A DNA stretch of 64,000 nucleotides. Origin: Betaproteobacteria bacterium. Lineage in GTDB: Bacteria > Pseudomonadota > Gammaproteobacteria > Burkholderiales > SG8-41. The stretch is taken from positions 31,588 to 95,587 of the forward strand of contig JANYDY010000016.1 in assembly GCA_025363435.1 (NCBI GenBank), written 5' to 3'. Shown piece by piece: positions 30,808 through 42,187 of the stretch; the first letter of the stretch is position 1; every line of letters begins with the position of its first letter. The notes beneath the pieces are model-generated. The model was not told the DNA's origin and ran no database searches. It was given only the letters and a program-made list of their open reading frames with translations. Both the position numbers and the translations under genes were made by a program.

Positions 30808-32721
30808 ATGCAGTCTGATAACGAAAATAAAATCGATCGTCGCTCGTTTCTCAAAGGCGCCGCTGCCGCTACCGGCGCTGCAGTCGCCACCGCCAGCAAA
30901 ATCGCTGCTGCCGCTGATAGCACCGTCGAAGGTGCAAAGCCGGCGGAAAAACCCAAAGCGGCGACAAAACTACCGAGCGAAACTTTCATTACACACCCCG
31001 GCTCGGATTTCATGGCCGATGTGCTGAAAAAAATCGGCCTGCAATATATTGCGATCAACCCGGCGGCAGGCTTTCGCAGCCTGCAGGAATCGATCATCAA
31101 CTATCTCGGCAATAAAAACCCCGAGATCATCACCTGCCTGCACGAAGAATCGGCGACGGCAATGGCGCACGGCTACGCCAAGGCCTCGGGTAAACCGATG
31201 GCGGTCATGGTGCACGGCACCGTCGGCCTGCAGCACGCCTCGATGGCCGTCTACAACGCCTATTGCGACCGCGTACCGATGCTGATTTTCGGCGGCAACG
31301 GTATTGATGCGGAAACACGGCGCCCCGGCGTCGAATGGATACACAGCGCACAGGATCCAGCTGCGCTGGTGCGTGAATTCGTCAAATGGGACGATCAACC
31401 GGCATCGCTGCAGCATTTTGCTGAATCGACGGTGCGCGCCCACCAGTTCACCATGACCGCACCGATGGCGCCGGCCTTCATTGCCATCGATATGGATCTG
31501 CAGGAAGAGGAAGTCGAACATCCGGAGAAACTCAAGATCCCGAAAATCTCGCGCTTGATCCAACCGCAGGGCGACACCAGTGCGCTGCGCGATGCGGCAA
31601 AACTGCTCGTCAATGCGCAAAAGCCGTTAATCATGGCCGACCGCGCAGTACGCTCGCAGCAAGGCGTGAAAATGCTGGTCGAACTGGCCGAGTCGCTGGG
31701 TTCGCCGGTGGTCGATCTGGGTTCGCGCATGAATTTCCCGACCACCCACGATCTCGATTGCACCTTCATGAAACAGTCGCTGGTGCGCGATGCCGACGTG
31801 ATTCTGCTGCTCGAAGTCGGCGACCCCTGGGGCAATCTGAATTCCTTTTCCGACCCGTACAAAAACTATCGCGCGATCCACAAGCCCGACGTCAAGGTGA
31901 TTTCGATTTCCATGCTCGACATCGCGCGCAGCTCCAACTATCAGGACCTGCAGCGCTTCATGCCGTCGGATCTGGCGATCGGCGGCGACGCCGAAGCCAC
32001 ACTGCCCGATTTGATCGACGCCGTAAAACGCGCCACCACGCCGGAACGCAAAGCCGCATTTGCCGAACGTGCCAATGCCGTTGCCAAAATGCATCACGAA
32101 ATGCGCGCGCGCGACAAGGAACTGGCAGCAGTCGGCTTTGATGCAACGCCGATTTCCACCGCGCGCCTCAGCGCGGAAATGTGGAATGTCATCAAAAACG
32201 AAAAATGGGCTCTGGTGGTCAGCGACCGCATGCCGTGGGCGCGCCGCCTTTGGCCAATCACCGAGCATTATCAGATGCTCGGCGGTAACGGCGGCTATGG
32301 TCTCGGCGGTTATGCGCCGATCGCGGTCGGCGCAGCACTCGCCAACAAGGAAAAAGGCATCATCTCGGTGACTTTCCAGCCCGACGGCGACATGATGTAT
32401 GCGCCGGGCGTCCTGTGGACTGCGGCGCACCACAAGATTCCGCTGCTGATGCTGATGCACAACAACCGCTGCTATCACCAGGAAATCATGCACGTACAGC
32501 GCATGGCGGCGATCCACAACCGGCCGCAGGCGAACGCGCGTATCGGCACCGAAATAACCGATCCGAATATCGACTTTGCCAAAGTCGCGCAGGGCATGGG
32601 CGTGTGGGCGGAAGGCCCGATCACCGACCCGGCAAAACTCGGCGCAGCGCTGCGGCGCGCCCTCGACGTTGTCAAAAAAGGACAGCCGGCGCTGCTCGAT
32701 GTAATCTGCCAGCCGCGCTGA
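30808..32721 (+). CDS. Thiamine-pyrophosphate-dependent enzyme (acetolactate-synthase-like) with N-terminal Tat signal
   Basis: ATG 30808 MQSDNENKIDRRSFLKGAAAATGAAVATASKIAAAA; CLHEESATAMAHGYAKASGKP; FQPDGDMMYAPGVLWTAAHHKIPLLMLMHNN ThDP motif. Confidence 0.88.
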   Translation: MQSDNENKIDRRSFLKGAAAATGAAVATASKIAAAADSTVEGAKPAEKPKAATKLPSETFITHPGSDFMADVLKKIGLQYIAINPAAGFRSLQESIINYLGNKNPEIITCLHEESATAMAHGYAKASGKPMAVMVHGTVGLQHASMAVYNAYCDRVPMLIFGGNGIDAETRRPGVEWIHSAQDPAALVREFVKWDDQPASLQHFAESTVRAHQFTMTAPMAPAFIAIDMDLQEEEVEHPEKLKIPKISRLIQPQGDTSALRDAAKLLVNAQKPLIMADRAVRSQQGVKMLVELAESLGSPVVDLGSRMNFPTTHDLDCTFMKQSLVRDADVILLLEVGDPWGNLNSFSDPYKNYRAIHKPDVKVISISMLDIARSSNYQDLQRFMPSDLAIGGDAEATLPDLIDAVKRATTPERKAAFAERANAVAKMHHEMRARDKELAAVGFDATPISTARLSAEMWNVIKNEKWALVVSDRMPWARRLWPITEHYQMLGGNGGYGLGGYAPIAVGAALANKEKGIISVTFQPDGDMMYAPGVLWTAAHHKIPLLMLMHNNRCYHQEIMHVQRMAAIHNRPQANARIGTEITDPNIDFAKVAQGMGVWAEGPITDPAKLGAALRRALDVVKKGQPALLDVICQPR

Positions 32722-32741
32722 TTCGCCGGCGTAATCGGTTA

Positions 32742-32771
32742 AAAACACGCCGTCCGCGGCGTGTTTTTTTA
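32742..32771 (+). terminator. Intrinsic terminator after TPP-enzyme gene
   Basis: AAACACGCCG tccg CGGCGTGTTT TTTT. Confidence 0.85.
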
Positions 32772-32915
32772 CGCTCGTTTTGCCGTTACAAATGCTTACC
32801 ATTGCTGACATCTTGTGCGTGGACTCGTCTCACTGCACGGCGTCTAATCTTCCCAACGGTCGCGAAATTGCGGTCGCAGCAATACAGGGAAACTCAACGT
32901 CATCAGGAGAACGCC

Positions 32916-33719
32916 ATGAATCCGACCCGCAAACTGTTAGTTACCGCAGCTCTTACCGCACTATCCTTCGCCGCCTCAGCCCAAAACACCGGCAACAGCG
33001 GCACCAACAGCACCCCGACCTTTTCCGACCGCAATGTCGAACAACAACGCCGCATTGAACAGGGTTTGCGCAGCGGCGACCTGAACGTGCGGGAAGCGTC
33101 GCGTCTCGAAGGCGAAGAGTCGCGCGTCAATCGCATGGAATCACGTGCGCTGCGCGACGGCACCGTCAGTGACGCCGAGCGTGCAAATATCAACCGCGCA
33201 CAGGATCGCGTCAGCCAGGACATCAATCGCGAACGCAACGATGCGCAAAGGGGCAATCCAGATTCGCAGTCGTCACGCCGCATGCAGGCCGATGTGCAAC
33301 GCAACGTCAACGAACAGGAACGCATCAATCAAGGCATGCACTCCGGTCAGTTGACCAACCGCGAAGCCGGCCGACTGGAGAACGGGCAGGCCCGCGTAGA
33401 TCGCCGCGAAGCACGCGCCGGCGCCGACGGCCATATCGGCCGCAACGAACAACGCGGCATCCAGAACGCGGAAAACCACCAGAGCCGTCAGATCCACAAT
33501 GAGCGTCATGACGGTCAGGCGCGCAATGGCAACGATCATCGCCAGAGCTGGGGCAATCGCGGTGACAACGGTTTCCGCCACCACAACGAGCACCGTCAGG
33601 CATCCGCTTATCGCCATGACGGCGGTTTCCGCAGCGGTTCACAACAGCACTCGTTTCAGCAGCACTCCTTCCAGCAACGTTCCTACGCGCAGGCCGGCGG
33701 CGGTCGTCGCGGCCGCTGA
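32916..33719 (+). CDS. Secreted Arg/Gln/His-rich repeat protein
   Basis: ATG 32916 MNPTRKLLVTAALTALSFAASAQ signal peptide; two long repeats (RIEQGLRSGDLNVREASRLEGEESRVNRMES.. and RINQGMHSGQLTNREAGRLENGQARVDRREA..). Confidence 0.75.
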   Translation: MNPTRKLLVTAALTALSFAASAQNTGNSGTNSTPTFSDRNVEQQRRIEQGLRSGDLNVREASRLEGEESRVNRMESRALRDGTVSDAERANINRAQDRVSQDINRERNDAQRGNPDSQSSRRMQADVQRNVNEQERINQGMHSGQLTNREAGRLENGQARVDRREARAGADGHIGRNEQRGIQNAENHQSRQIHNERHDGQARNGNDHRQSWGNRGDNGFRHHNEHRQASAYRHDGGFRSGSQQHSFQQHSFQQRSYAQAGGGRRGR

Positions 33720-33734
33720 TCGCACTGCCTGAAA

Positions 33735-33770
33735 CAAAAAAGCCCCTCGCGAGAGGGGCTTTTCTTTTTG
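33735..33770. terminator. Bidirectional intrinsic terminator
   Basis: AAAAAAGCCCCTC GCGA GAGGGGCTTTTCTTTTT between convergent genes. Confidence 0.85.
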
Positions 33771-33786
33771 CAGCCGCAGAAGCAAA

Positions 33787-34137
33787 TCAGAAACCGCTCA
33801 GCAGCGGAATGTCCTTTGCTGCAGGGCCGGACTTGATCGAGGCCACGTAAGCGTAGATATCAGCGAGATCTTGATCGGGCAGAGTCTTCTCGCTGAAAGG
33901 CGGCATTTCGCCGCGCGGCTTGCGCACCTGTTGTGCAAATGCAACCCACGGAAACGGATTCGGCGCGATCTTCGGACCGGTAACACCGCCGTTCTGCCCG
34001 ATGGTGCCGTGGCAGTTGTAGCACATCTGATGCATGTAAATTTTTTGCCCGCGCTCGGCGGAACCAGCCGGCGTATTCTGCGCATAACTGCCGGCTGACA
34101 GCAGCAGAGCAGTTGCTGCGATTATTGTTTTATTCAT
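33787..34137 (-). CDS. Secreted c-type cytochrome
   Basis: Signal peptide MNKTIIAATALLLSAGSYAQ; CYNCH heme motif; PPFSEKTLPDQDLADIYAYVASI. Confidence 0.9.
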   Translation of the reverse strand: MNKTIIAATALLLSAGSYAQNTPAGSAERGQKIYMHQMCYNCHGTIGQNGGVTGPKIAPNPFPWVAFAQQVRKPRGEMPPFSEKTLPDQDLADIYAYVASIKSGPAAKDIPLLSGF

Positions 34138-34234
34138 ATCCCCTCCCCGCATTCATTGCCGGCCATTCTGTCGCCAACACGAAGGCGCGTCAACATTTCC
34201 GCTAAAATCCGCACTCTTTTGCAGCGGATTTGCC

Positions 34235-34618
34235 ATGCCTGAAGCGCCTTACGATATGCTCGGCGGCGACGCTGCGGTACGCCGCCTGATCGACCGTTTC
34301 TACGACCTGATGGACAGCGTGCCAGAGTATTTCGTCATACGCACACTGCATCCGGCGGATCTGGCGGGTTCACGCGAAAAACTCTACCTGTTTTTATCCG
34401 GCTGGCTGGGCGGGCCGCCACTCTACGCCGAAAAATACGGTCGTCCGATGCTGCGCGCGCGGCATCTGCCGTTCGCCATTGGACTGGCAGAACGCGACGC
34501 CTGGCTTGCCTGCATGACGCAGGCGATGACGGATTGCGGAATCGAAGCCGGCCTCAAAATGGGGCTGCTCGATTCACTGTTCAAAACCGCAGACTGGATG
34601 AGAAACAAAGAGGGCTAG
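34235..34618 (+). CDS. Group II truncated hemoglobin
   Basis: 127 aa; MLGGDAAVRRLIDRFYDLMD; LHPADLAGSREKLYLFLSGWLGGPPLYAEKYGRPMLRARHLPFAIG. Confidence 0.92.
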   Translation: MPEAPYDMLGGDAAVRRLIDRFYDLMDSVPEYFVIRTLHPADLAGSREKLYLFLSGWLGGPPLYAEKYGRPMLRARHLPFAIGLAERDAWLACMTQAMTDCGIEAGLKMGLLDSLFKTADWMRNKEG

Positions 34619-34648
34619 CGTATCGCTACGCCAGCCCTCTTGTTTTGA
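34609..34648 (+). terminator. Intrinsic terminator overlapping globin stop codon
   Basis: AGAGGGCTagcgta tcgc tacgccAGCCCTCT followed by TGTTTT. Confidence 0.7.
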
Positions 34649-34684
34649 TCCCGGATTCAGGCCGGAATCAATACTGCCTGTTTC

Positions 34685-36040
34685 TTAGCTGCGTCCGCGC
34701 GGACGATTGCCGCCGAAGCCGCTGCCGCCGTCACGTGCCGGACGCGCACCCGCGAACGGCTTGCCGCTGGCCGAACGTGAACCGCCACGGTCATTGGCGG
34801 CCCAGCGTGAATTGCTGTTGCTGGTCGGGCGCGCGTTGCGATTGCCGCCAAAACGTTTTTGCGGACCCGACGGCGGACCGCTGCGCGGCTTCACCTTCGG
34901 CTCCATGCCTTCGACGACATGGCGCTCGATCTGGTGACCGGTATAGCGTTCGATCTGCTTCAACTGATGACCTTCGTCCGGCGCCGCAAAAGAAATTGCA
35001 ATGCCGGTGGCGCCGGCGCGGCCGGTACGGCCAATACGGTGCACATAATCTTCCGCCACGCGCGGCAGATCGTAATTGATGACGTGCGTGATGCTGGCAA
35101 CGTCGATGCCGCGCGCGGCAACGTCGGTCGCCACCAGCACGCGCACATTGCCGCTGCGCAAACGCGCCAGCGTGCGATTGCGCTGCGACTGATTCAAGTC
35201 GCCGTGCAGTGCAGCCGAAGCGTGGCCTTTTTCGTTAAGCGACTCGGACAAACGATCGGCACCGCGTTTGGTCGCGGTGAAAACGATAGCCTGGGTCATG
35301 TCAACGTCGCGCAACAGATGATCGAGCAGGCGATGTTTGTGGCTGCCGTCATCAACATGATGCAGGCGCTGTTCGATATTTTCGTTACGCGATTTTTGCG
35401 CTGCGACTTCGATCAGTTTCGGATTGCGCATCAAACGTTTGCCGAGCGTGCCGATACCGCCGTCGAGCGTCGCCGAGAACAGCAGCGTCTGGCGGCCTGC
35501 GGGGGTTGCCGCGCAGATACGTTCAACCGGTTTGATAAAGCCCATATCGAGCATGCGGTCGGCTTCGTCGAGCACCAGCATTTCGAGGCGCGAGAAATCA
35601 ACCTTGCCTTGATCAATAAAGTCGATCAAACGGCCCGGCGTTGCGACCAGAATGTCGAGCGGCATTTCCAGGAGACGGCGTTGTTTCGGGTAAGGCATGC
35701 CGCCGAGCACCGTGCCGGTACGCACACGCGGCATGAACTTGCTGTATTTCTCGACCGCACTCGTTACCTGCATGGCGAGTTCGCGCGTCGGCGTCAACAC
35801 CAGCACGCGCGGGCCGCGGCCCGGCTTCGCCGGTTGCAGCAGACGTTGCAGTGCGGGCAGCACAAAGGCCGCCGTTTTGCCCGTGCCGGTCGGCGCCGAG
35901 CACATCAAATCATGGCCGGCCAGCGCTTCCGGTACGGCTTTTTCCTGTACCGGCGTCGCCGCCGTATAACCTGAGGCGGTCAACGCCTGCAGAATCGATG
36001 AATTTAAATTGAGTGATACAAATGACATACGAGCTTTCAT
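34685..36040 (-). CDS. rhlE: DEAD-box RNA helicase, RhlE-like
   Basis: 451 aa (start 36040 or 36028); SAPTGTGKTAAFVLPALQ, VLDEADRMLDMG, SATLDGG, HRIGRTGRAG; RG-rich tail. Confidence 0.9.
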   Translation of the reverse strand: MKARMSFVSLNLNSSILQALTASGYTAATPVQEKAVPEALAGHDLMCSAPTGTGKTAAFVLPALQRLLQPAKPGRGPRVLVLTPTRELAMQVTSAVEKYSKFMPRVRTGTVLGGMPYPKQRRLLEMPLDILVATPGRLIDFIDQGKVDFSRLEMLVLDEADRMLDMGFIKPVERICAATPAGRQTLLFSATLDGGIGTLGKRLMRNPKLIEVAAQKSRNENIEQRLHHVDDGSHKHRLLDHLLRDVDMTQAIVFTATKRGADRLSESLNEKGHASAALHGDLNQSQRNRTLARLRSGNVRVLVATDVAARGIDVASITHVINYDLPRVAEDYVHRIGRTGRAGATGIAISFAAPDEGHQLKQIERYTGHQIERHVVEGMEPKVKPRSGPPSGPQKRFGGNRNARPTSNSNSRWAANDRGGSRSASGKPFAGARPARDGGSGFGGNRPRGRS

Positions 36041-36434
36041 AACAATGAAAACAACAAAAGCGCGGACCTGCAGACAATAGTTGTCTGTCGTAAACGACAG
36101 GCGAATGCCGTCAGCGCACGGGTATCGTCGCTAACCGTGGCAGAAGCAGCTATTCGAGGAAGGGAGCTGAAACGAAGGGGTCAGGGACAGATGCAACTCG
36201 TATTTCAGCGGCCAAAGCCGCTTCGAGGTGCGCGCATAATACTCGCAATGCAGCAAAATAGCGAATTAATTTACACACTTATCTACACACCGGACGAAAA
36301 TCATCCCGACAGCGGCGCGAGCACTGTCGCGCCGGACCGCTGCCATCCGCGGGAAATTTATAAAAAATTCAAGGCTATAGGGCGCGCCGTGCTATACTCG
36401 CGCGCTTTTCAAATCAGCCTCCGAGGGTCGCACC

Positions 36435-38249
<1,815 letters not shown>

Positions 38250-38263
38250 CGCGGGATTTCCAG

Positions 38264-39166
38264 ATGCCGAACCGGGGCGGCAGTGCCGGCGTAGTATTTG
38301 CGTTTGCCCCCGCTCTCTTCGTGCTGTTGTGGAGTAGCGGCTTCATCGGCGCCCGGTTCGGCGTGCAGTACGCCGAACCGTTTACCGTTCTGCTGCTGCG
38401 CTTTTCCGTGGTGCTCGCTATCATGCTGCCGCTTGCGCTGATGCTGCGCGTACGCTGGCCGGGCGGACGCCAGACCACACATATCGCCACCGCCGGTCTT
38501 CTGATACAGGGCGGCTACCTCGGCGGCTGTTTCGCCGCCGTCTATCACGGCATGCCGGCCGGCGTGATTGCCCTGGTCACCGGCGTGCAACCGATACTCA
38601 CCGCATTTGCCGCGGCGCCCATGCTTGGCGAGTCGGTGTCGCGACTGCAATGGCTGGGGCTCGCACTGGGTTTCGGCGGTGTTGCGATGGTGGTCTGGCA
38701 GAAAATAAATTTTCAAGGCCTCGATCTCATCAGCGTCGCGTGGTCGCTCGAAGCACTGGTCGCCATTACAGTCGGCACGCTGTATCAGAAACGCTACTGC
38801 CCGAGCTTTGATCTGCGCGCCGGCTCCGTGATCCAGTTCGTCGCCGCCTTCACACTGCTGCTGCCGCTGGCAATCGCCACCGAAACCATGCACGTCGAGT
38901 GGACTATGCAGTTCGTTTTTTCCATCGGCTGGCTCGCCATCGTTTTATCGATCGGCGCGGTCTCGCTGCTGTTCGTGCTGATCAAACACGGCGAAGCGAC
39001 GCGCGTATCAAGTCTGTTCTATCTCACGCCGCTGGCGACCGCTGCGATGGCCTATCTCGCCTTCGACGAACATCTTGATGCGGTCGCACTGATCGGCATG
39101 ATCATCGGCGTCACCGGCGTCGCACTGGTGCTGCGTAAACCCGGCATCGCAACGCCCGAGGCCTGA
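38264..39166 (+). CDS. EamA/DMT-family transporter (intact)
   Basis: 300 aa; ALFVLLWSSGFIGARFGVQYAEPFTVLLLRF; 10 hydrophobic segments. Confidence 0.88.
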   Translation: MPNRGGSAGVVFAFAPALFVLLWSSGFIGARFGVQYAEPFTVLLLRFSVVLAIMLPLALMLRVRWPGGRQTTHIATAGLLIQGGYLGGCFAAVYHGMPAGVIALVTGVQPILTAFAAAPMLGESVSRLQWLGLALGFGGVAMVVWQKINFQGLDLISVAWSLEALVAITVGTLYQKRYCPSFDLRAGSVIQFVAAFTLLLPLAIATETMHVEWTMQFVFSIGWLAIVLSIGAVSLLFVLIKHGEATRVSSLFYLTPLATAAMAYLAFDEHLDAVALIGMIIGVTGVALVLRKPGIATPEA

Positions 39167-39191
39167 AATAAAAAACGGGGTTGTGCGGACT

Positions 39192-39656
39192 TCAGATCTG
39201 CGGCATTTTAATTTCAGGCCATTGATCGCCCGCCGCATCGCAAACCATCTCCGCCGCGGCTCCGTAAATACGCAACGGTATCTCCGGTGCCTGACGGAAT
39301 TTCAGTTCAATGTAATCAGAAAACCAGCGGCGGCCGCGTGTGACTGAAATATCGGCCCACGGAAAAAACAGATCCGGATTGTTGATGCGAAACAGGAACT
39401 GCATGCGCAAACATAAACCCTGCGTGCTCACCCAAAGCGTCAACACATTGCGGTACTGCCCGAGAAACTGGCACCCCATGTGCACGGCGCGCAGGCGTAC
39501 CGGAATACCGGCAGCCTCATCCCTGGCGCAATAAATCCGCGCCAGTGCCGCCCAGCCACTGGCGTACGACAATAACCAGTTCACGAATACCCACAGCGCG
39601 ACAAAACAAACCGCCGCAAGCAGCGGTGATCCCCATTGCATCGCAGCGGGCGCCAT
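39192..39656 (-). CDS. Hypothetical protein with N-terminal transmembrane segment
   Basis: 154 aa; SPLLAAVCFVALWVFVNWLLSYASGWAALARIY. Confidence 0.6.
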   Translation of the reverse strand: MAPAAMQWGSPLLAAVCFVALWVFVNWLLSYASGWAALARIYCARDEAAGIPVRLRAVHMGCQFLGQYRNVLTLWVSTQGLCLRMQFLFRINNPDLFFPWADISVTRGRRWFSDYIELKFRQAPEIPLRIYGAAAEMVCDAAGDQWPEIKMPQI

Positions 39657-39662
39657 CGATGC

Positions 39663-40463
39663 TCAATTCGTCAATGCCGCGTCGAGCGCATTGATCAGCG
39701 GCCCGAGTTTCGGCGGTTTCGCCTCAATTTGCGGATGCACGCCGAATTGTGCGAGCGCCACGGTGCAGACCGGCCCGATCGACGCCACCTTTGATGCATT
39801 GAGATATGCGGCCAGGGTAGTGTCCGTGCCTTGCGTTTTTGCGTAATCGAACAGATTGTGCACCTGCGACGCACTGGTAAAAACAACTGCCGCGACTTCA
39901 TGGCGCGCCAATGCAGCAATCAGATCAGCAAGCGGCTGCGTGTTTTCCGGCATCGCCCACCGATAAACAGGGATTTCCAGCACTGTCGCGCCCTGCGCCT
40001 GAAGCCACGACTCAAGCTCGACGTTCTTCCCGCCATAGCGCTGCACCACCACGCACTCGCCGGCCAGTTGCAGGGTGTCGAGCTGCGCAATCACTTCCGT
40101 CGTCGTATAGGGATCGCCTGCAACAAGATCGATGCGCACGCCGCGCGAATTCAAAGCGCCGGTCGGTTTAGGGCCGCGCACAATTACCGTGGACGCCGCC
40201 AACAGCGCCAAAAGTTTTTCGCTAAGACCGAGTTCGTCGGTTGCTTTGAACAAAGCACGTGTGCCGACACCCGTTTGAAAAATCGCCGCCTTGACCGGCG
40301 CCGCCTCCCATTCGCCAATAAGCTTTGCGATAAACGCCGGTTCGAGATCCGGAATTTCCGATAATGCCGGTGCGTGCAGCGGTTTGCCGCCACGCTTGGC
40401 AATCAGTTCAACGATCTGCGCACCGAGGCGACTTTCGAGTATCGCTACCGTCTGGCCATTCAT
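39663..40463 (-). CDS. hemD: Uroporphyrinogen-III synthase-like protein
   Basis: 266 aa; ILESRLGAQIVELIAKRGGKPLHAPAL; ESWLQAQGATVLEIPVYRW; VFTSASQVHNLF. Confidence 0.75.
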   Translation of the reverse strand: MNGQTVAILESRLGAQIVELIAKRGGKPLHAPALSEIPDLEPAFIAKLIGEWEAAPVKAAIFQTGVGTRALFKATDELGLSEKLLALLAASTVIVRGPKPTGALNSRGVRIDLVAGDPYTTTEVIAQLDTLQLAGECVVVQRYGGKNVELESWLQAQGATVLEIPVYRWAMPENTQPLADLIAALARHEVAAVVFTSASQVHNLFDYAKTQGTDTTLAAYLNASKVASIGPVCTVALAQFGVHPQIEAKPPKLGPLINALDAALTN

Positions 40464-42187
40464 TTTGCCGGCGTGCGTGCGGTAACCGGCGTCGTCAGAA
40501 ATTCGAAATCACAGCCGCGGTCGGCCTGCTGCACCGTTTCCATGAACAGTTTGCGATAACCGCGCTCGTCGCCTTTGTGCGGTTTGGGTTTTTTCCATTG
40601 TTTTCGCCGCGCCGCGAGTTCTTCGTCTGATACCAGCAGCTCAAGACGACGGCCTTTGACATCAAGGCGTATGCGGTCGCCGTTTTTGACCAGCGCGAGC
40701 GGACCACCCACCGCCGACTCCGGCGTGATGTGCAAAACAATTGCGCCGAAGGCCGTGCCACTCATGCGCGCGTCCGACATGCGCACCATATCCTTCAAGC
40801 CTTTCTGCGCGAGCTTTTTCGGAATCGGTATATAACCGGCTTCCGGCATGCCCGGCGCGCCTTTGGGCCCGGCGTTACGTAATACGAGAATGTCATCTGG
40901 CTTTACATCAAGGTCCGGCGAATCGATGCGTGCCGCCATATCCGGCAGCGAATCGAACACCACCGCACGGCCTTCGTGCTGCATCAGCGCCGGCGTTGCC
41001 GCGGCCTGTTTGACAATGGCCCCGCCCGGCGCGAGATTGCCGCGCAGCACCGCGATGCTGCCGCCCTTGAAAATCGGATTCCTGAACGGCCGCACGACTT
41101 CCTGCGCCCAGCCGGCCGGCGCGTTGTCGATGTTTTCACCGAGCGTTTTGCCGGAGATGGTCAGCGCCTTGAGTTTCAGCTGCGGCTTGAGTTCGCGCAA
41201 TATCGTCGTCACGCCACCGGCCTTGTCGAGGTCTTCCATGTAATGCTGGCCGGTCGGCTTCAGATCAACCAGCACCGGCGTGTCGCGCCCCATGCGGTCG
41301 AACGCTTCGAGATCGAGCTCGATGCCGAGCCTGCCGGCCATCGCCGCCAGATGCACGATCGCATTGGTTGAGCCGCCGATCGCCAGCAGCATGCGCAGGC
41401 CGTTCTCAAATGCATCCGGCGTCATGATGCGTGACGGCGTCAGCTTTTCTTTGGCGATCGCCACCGCGCGCGCACCGGTCGCTTCGGCGTTGCGCAGGCG
41501 CTCCGACATCACCGCCGGTATGCAGGCGCCGCCCGGCAGCATCATGCCCATTGCTTCGGTGACACAGGCCATGGTGCTCGCCGTGCCCATCACCATACAG
41601 GTGCCGGCGCTGGGCGCGAGCTTCGATTCAACTGCGGTGATTTCTTCCTCATCGATATCGCCGGCGCGAAAACGCGCCCAGAAACGACGGCAGTCGGTGC
41701 AGGCGCCAAGACGCTCGCCTTTGTGGTCGCCCGTGATCATCGGGCCGGTCACCAGCATGATCGCCGGCACATCCGCGCTCGCCGCGCCCATCAGCAAAGC
41801 TGGCACCGTTTTATCGCAGCCGCCGATCAGCACCGTCGAATCGACCGGCTGCGCCTTGATCATTTCTTCGGTATCCATCGACATCATGTTGCGCAAATAC
41901 ATGCTGGTCGGGAACGCAAACGATTCGTGCAGCGTGATCACCGGGAACTCGACCGGCAGGCCGCCCGCCAGCATAACGCCGCGTTTCACCGCCTCGATCA
42001 AATCCGGCACATTACGATGGCAGGCATTGAAGCCGCTGAAGGTATTGGTGATGCCGATGATCGGCCGGTCGAGCGCATCATCGCTGTAGCCCATCGCCTT
42101 GATGAAAGCCTTGCGCAGAAACAGCGAAAATTCTTCGTCGCCGTAGGCCGTCAGCCCGCGCCGCATGCCGCGTTTTTCTTTTGCCAT
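40460..42187 (-). CDS. IlvD/Edd-family dehydratase
   Basis: 575 aa; LIGGCDKTVPALLMGAAS; GTCMVMGTASTMACVTEAMGMMLPG; IGGSTNAIVHLAAMAGR. Confidence 0.88.
   Translation of the reverse strand: MAKEKRGMRRGLTAYGDEEFSLFLRKAFIKAMGYSDDALDRPIIGITNTFSGFNACHRNVPDLIEAVKRGVMLAGGLPVEFPVITLHESFAFPTSMYLRNMMSMDTEEMIKAQPVDSTVLIGGCDKTVPALLMGAASADVPAIMLVTGPMITGDHKGERLGACTDCRRFWARFRAGDIDEEEITAVESKLAPSAGTCMVMGTASTMACVTEAMGMMLPGGACIPAVMSERLRNAEATGARAVAIAKEKLTPSRIMTPDAFENGLRMLLAIGGSTNAIVHLAAMAGRLGIELDLEAFDRMGRDTPVLVDLKPTGQHYMEDLDKAGGVTTILRELKPQLKLKALTISGKTLGENIDNAPAGWAQEVVRPFRNPIFKGGSIAVLRGNLAPGGAIVKQAAATPALMQHEGRAVVFDSLPDMAARIDSPDLDVKPDDILVLRNAGPKGAPGMPEAGYIPIPKKLAQKGLKDMVRMSDARMSGTAFGAIVLHITPESAVGGPLALVKNGDRIRLDVKGRRLELLVSDEELAARRKQWKKPKPHKGDERGYRKLFMETVQQADRGCDFEFLTTPVTARTPAK

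Noticed and set aside
36170-36215. gaaacgaaggggtcagggacagatg as a mobile-element remnant
   Set aside because: Resembles motifs seen near REP-associated transposases, but no ORF or inverted partner is visible here
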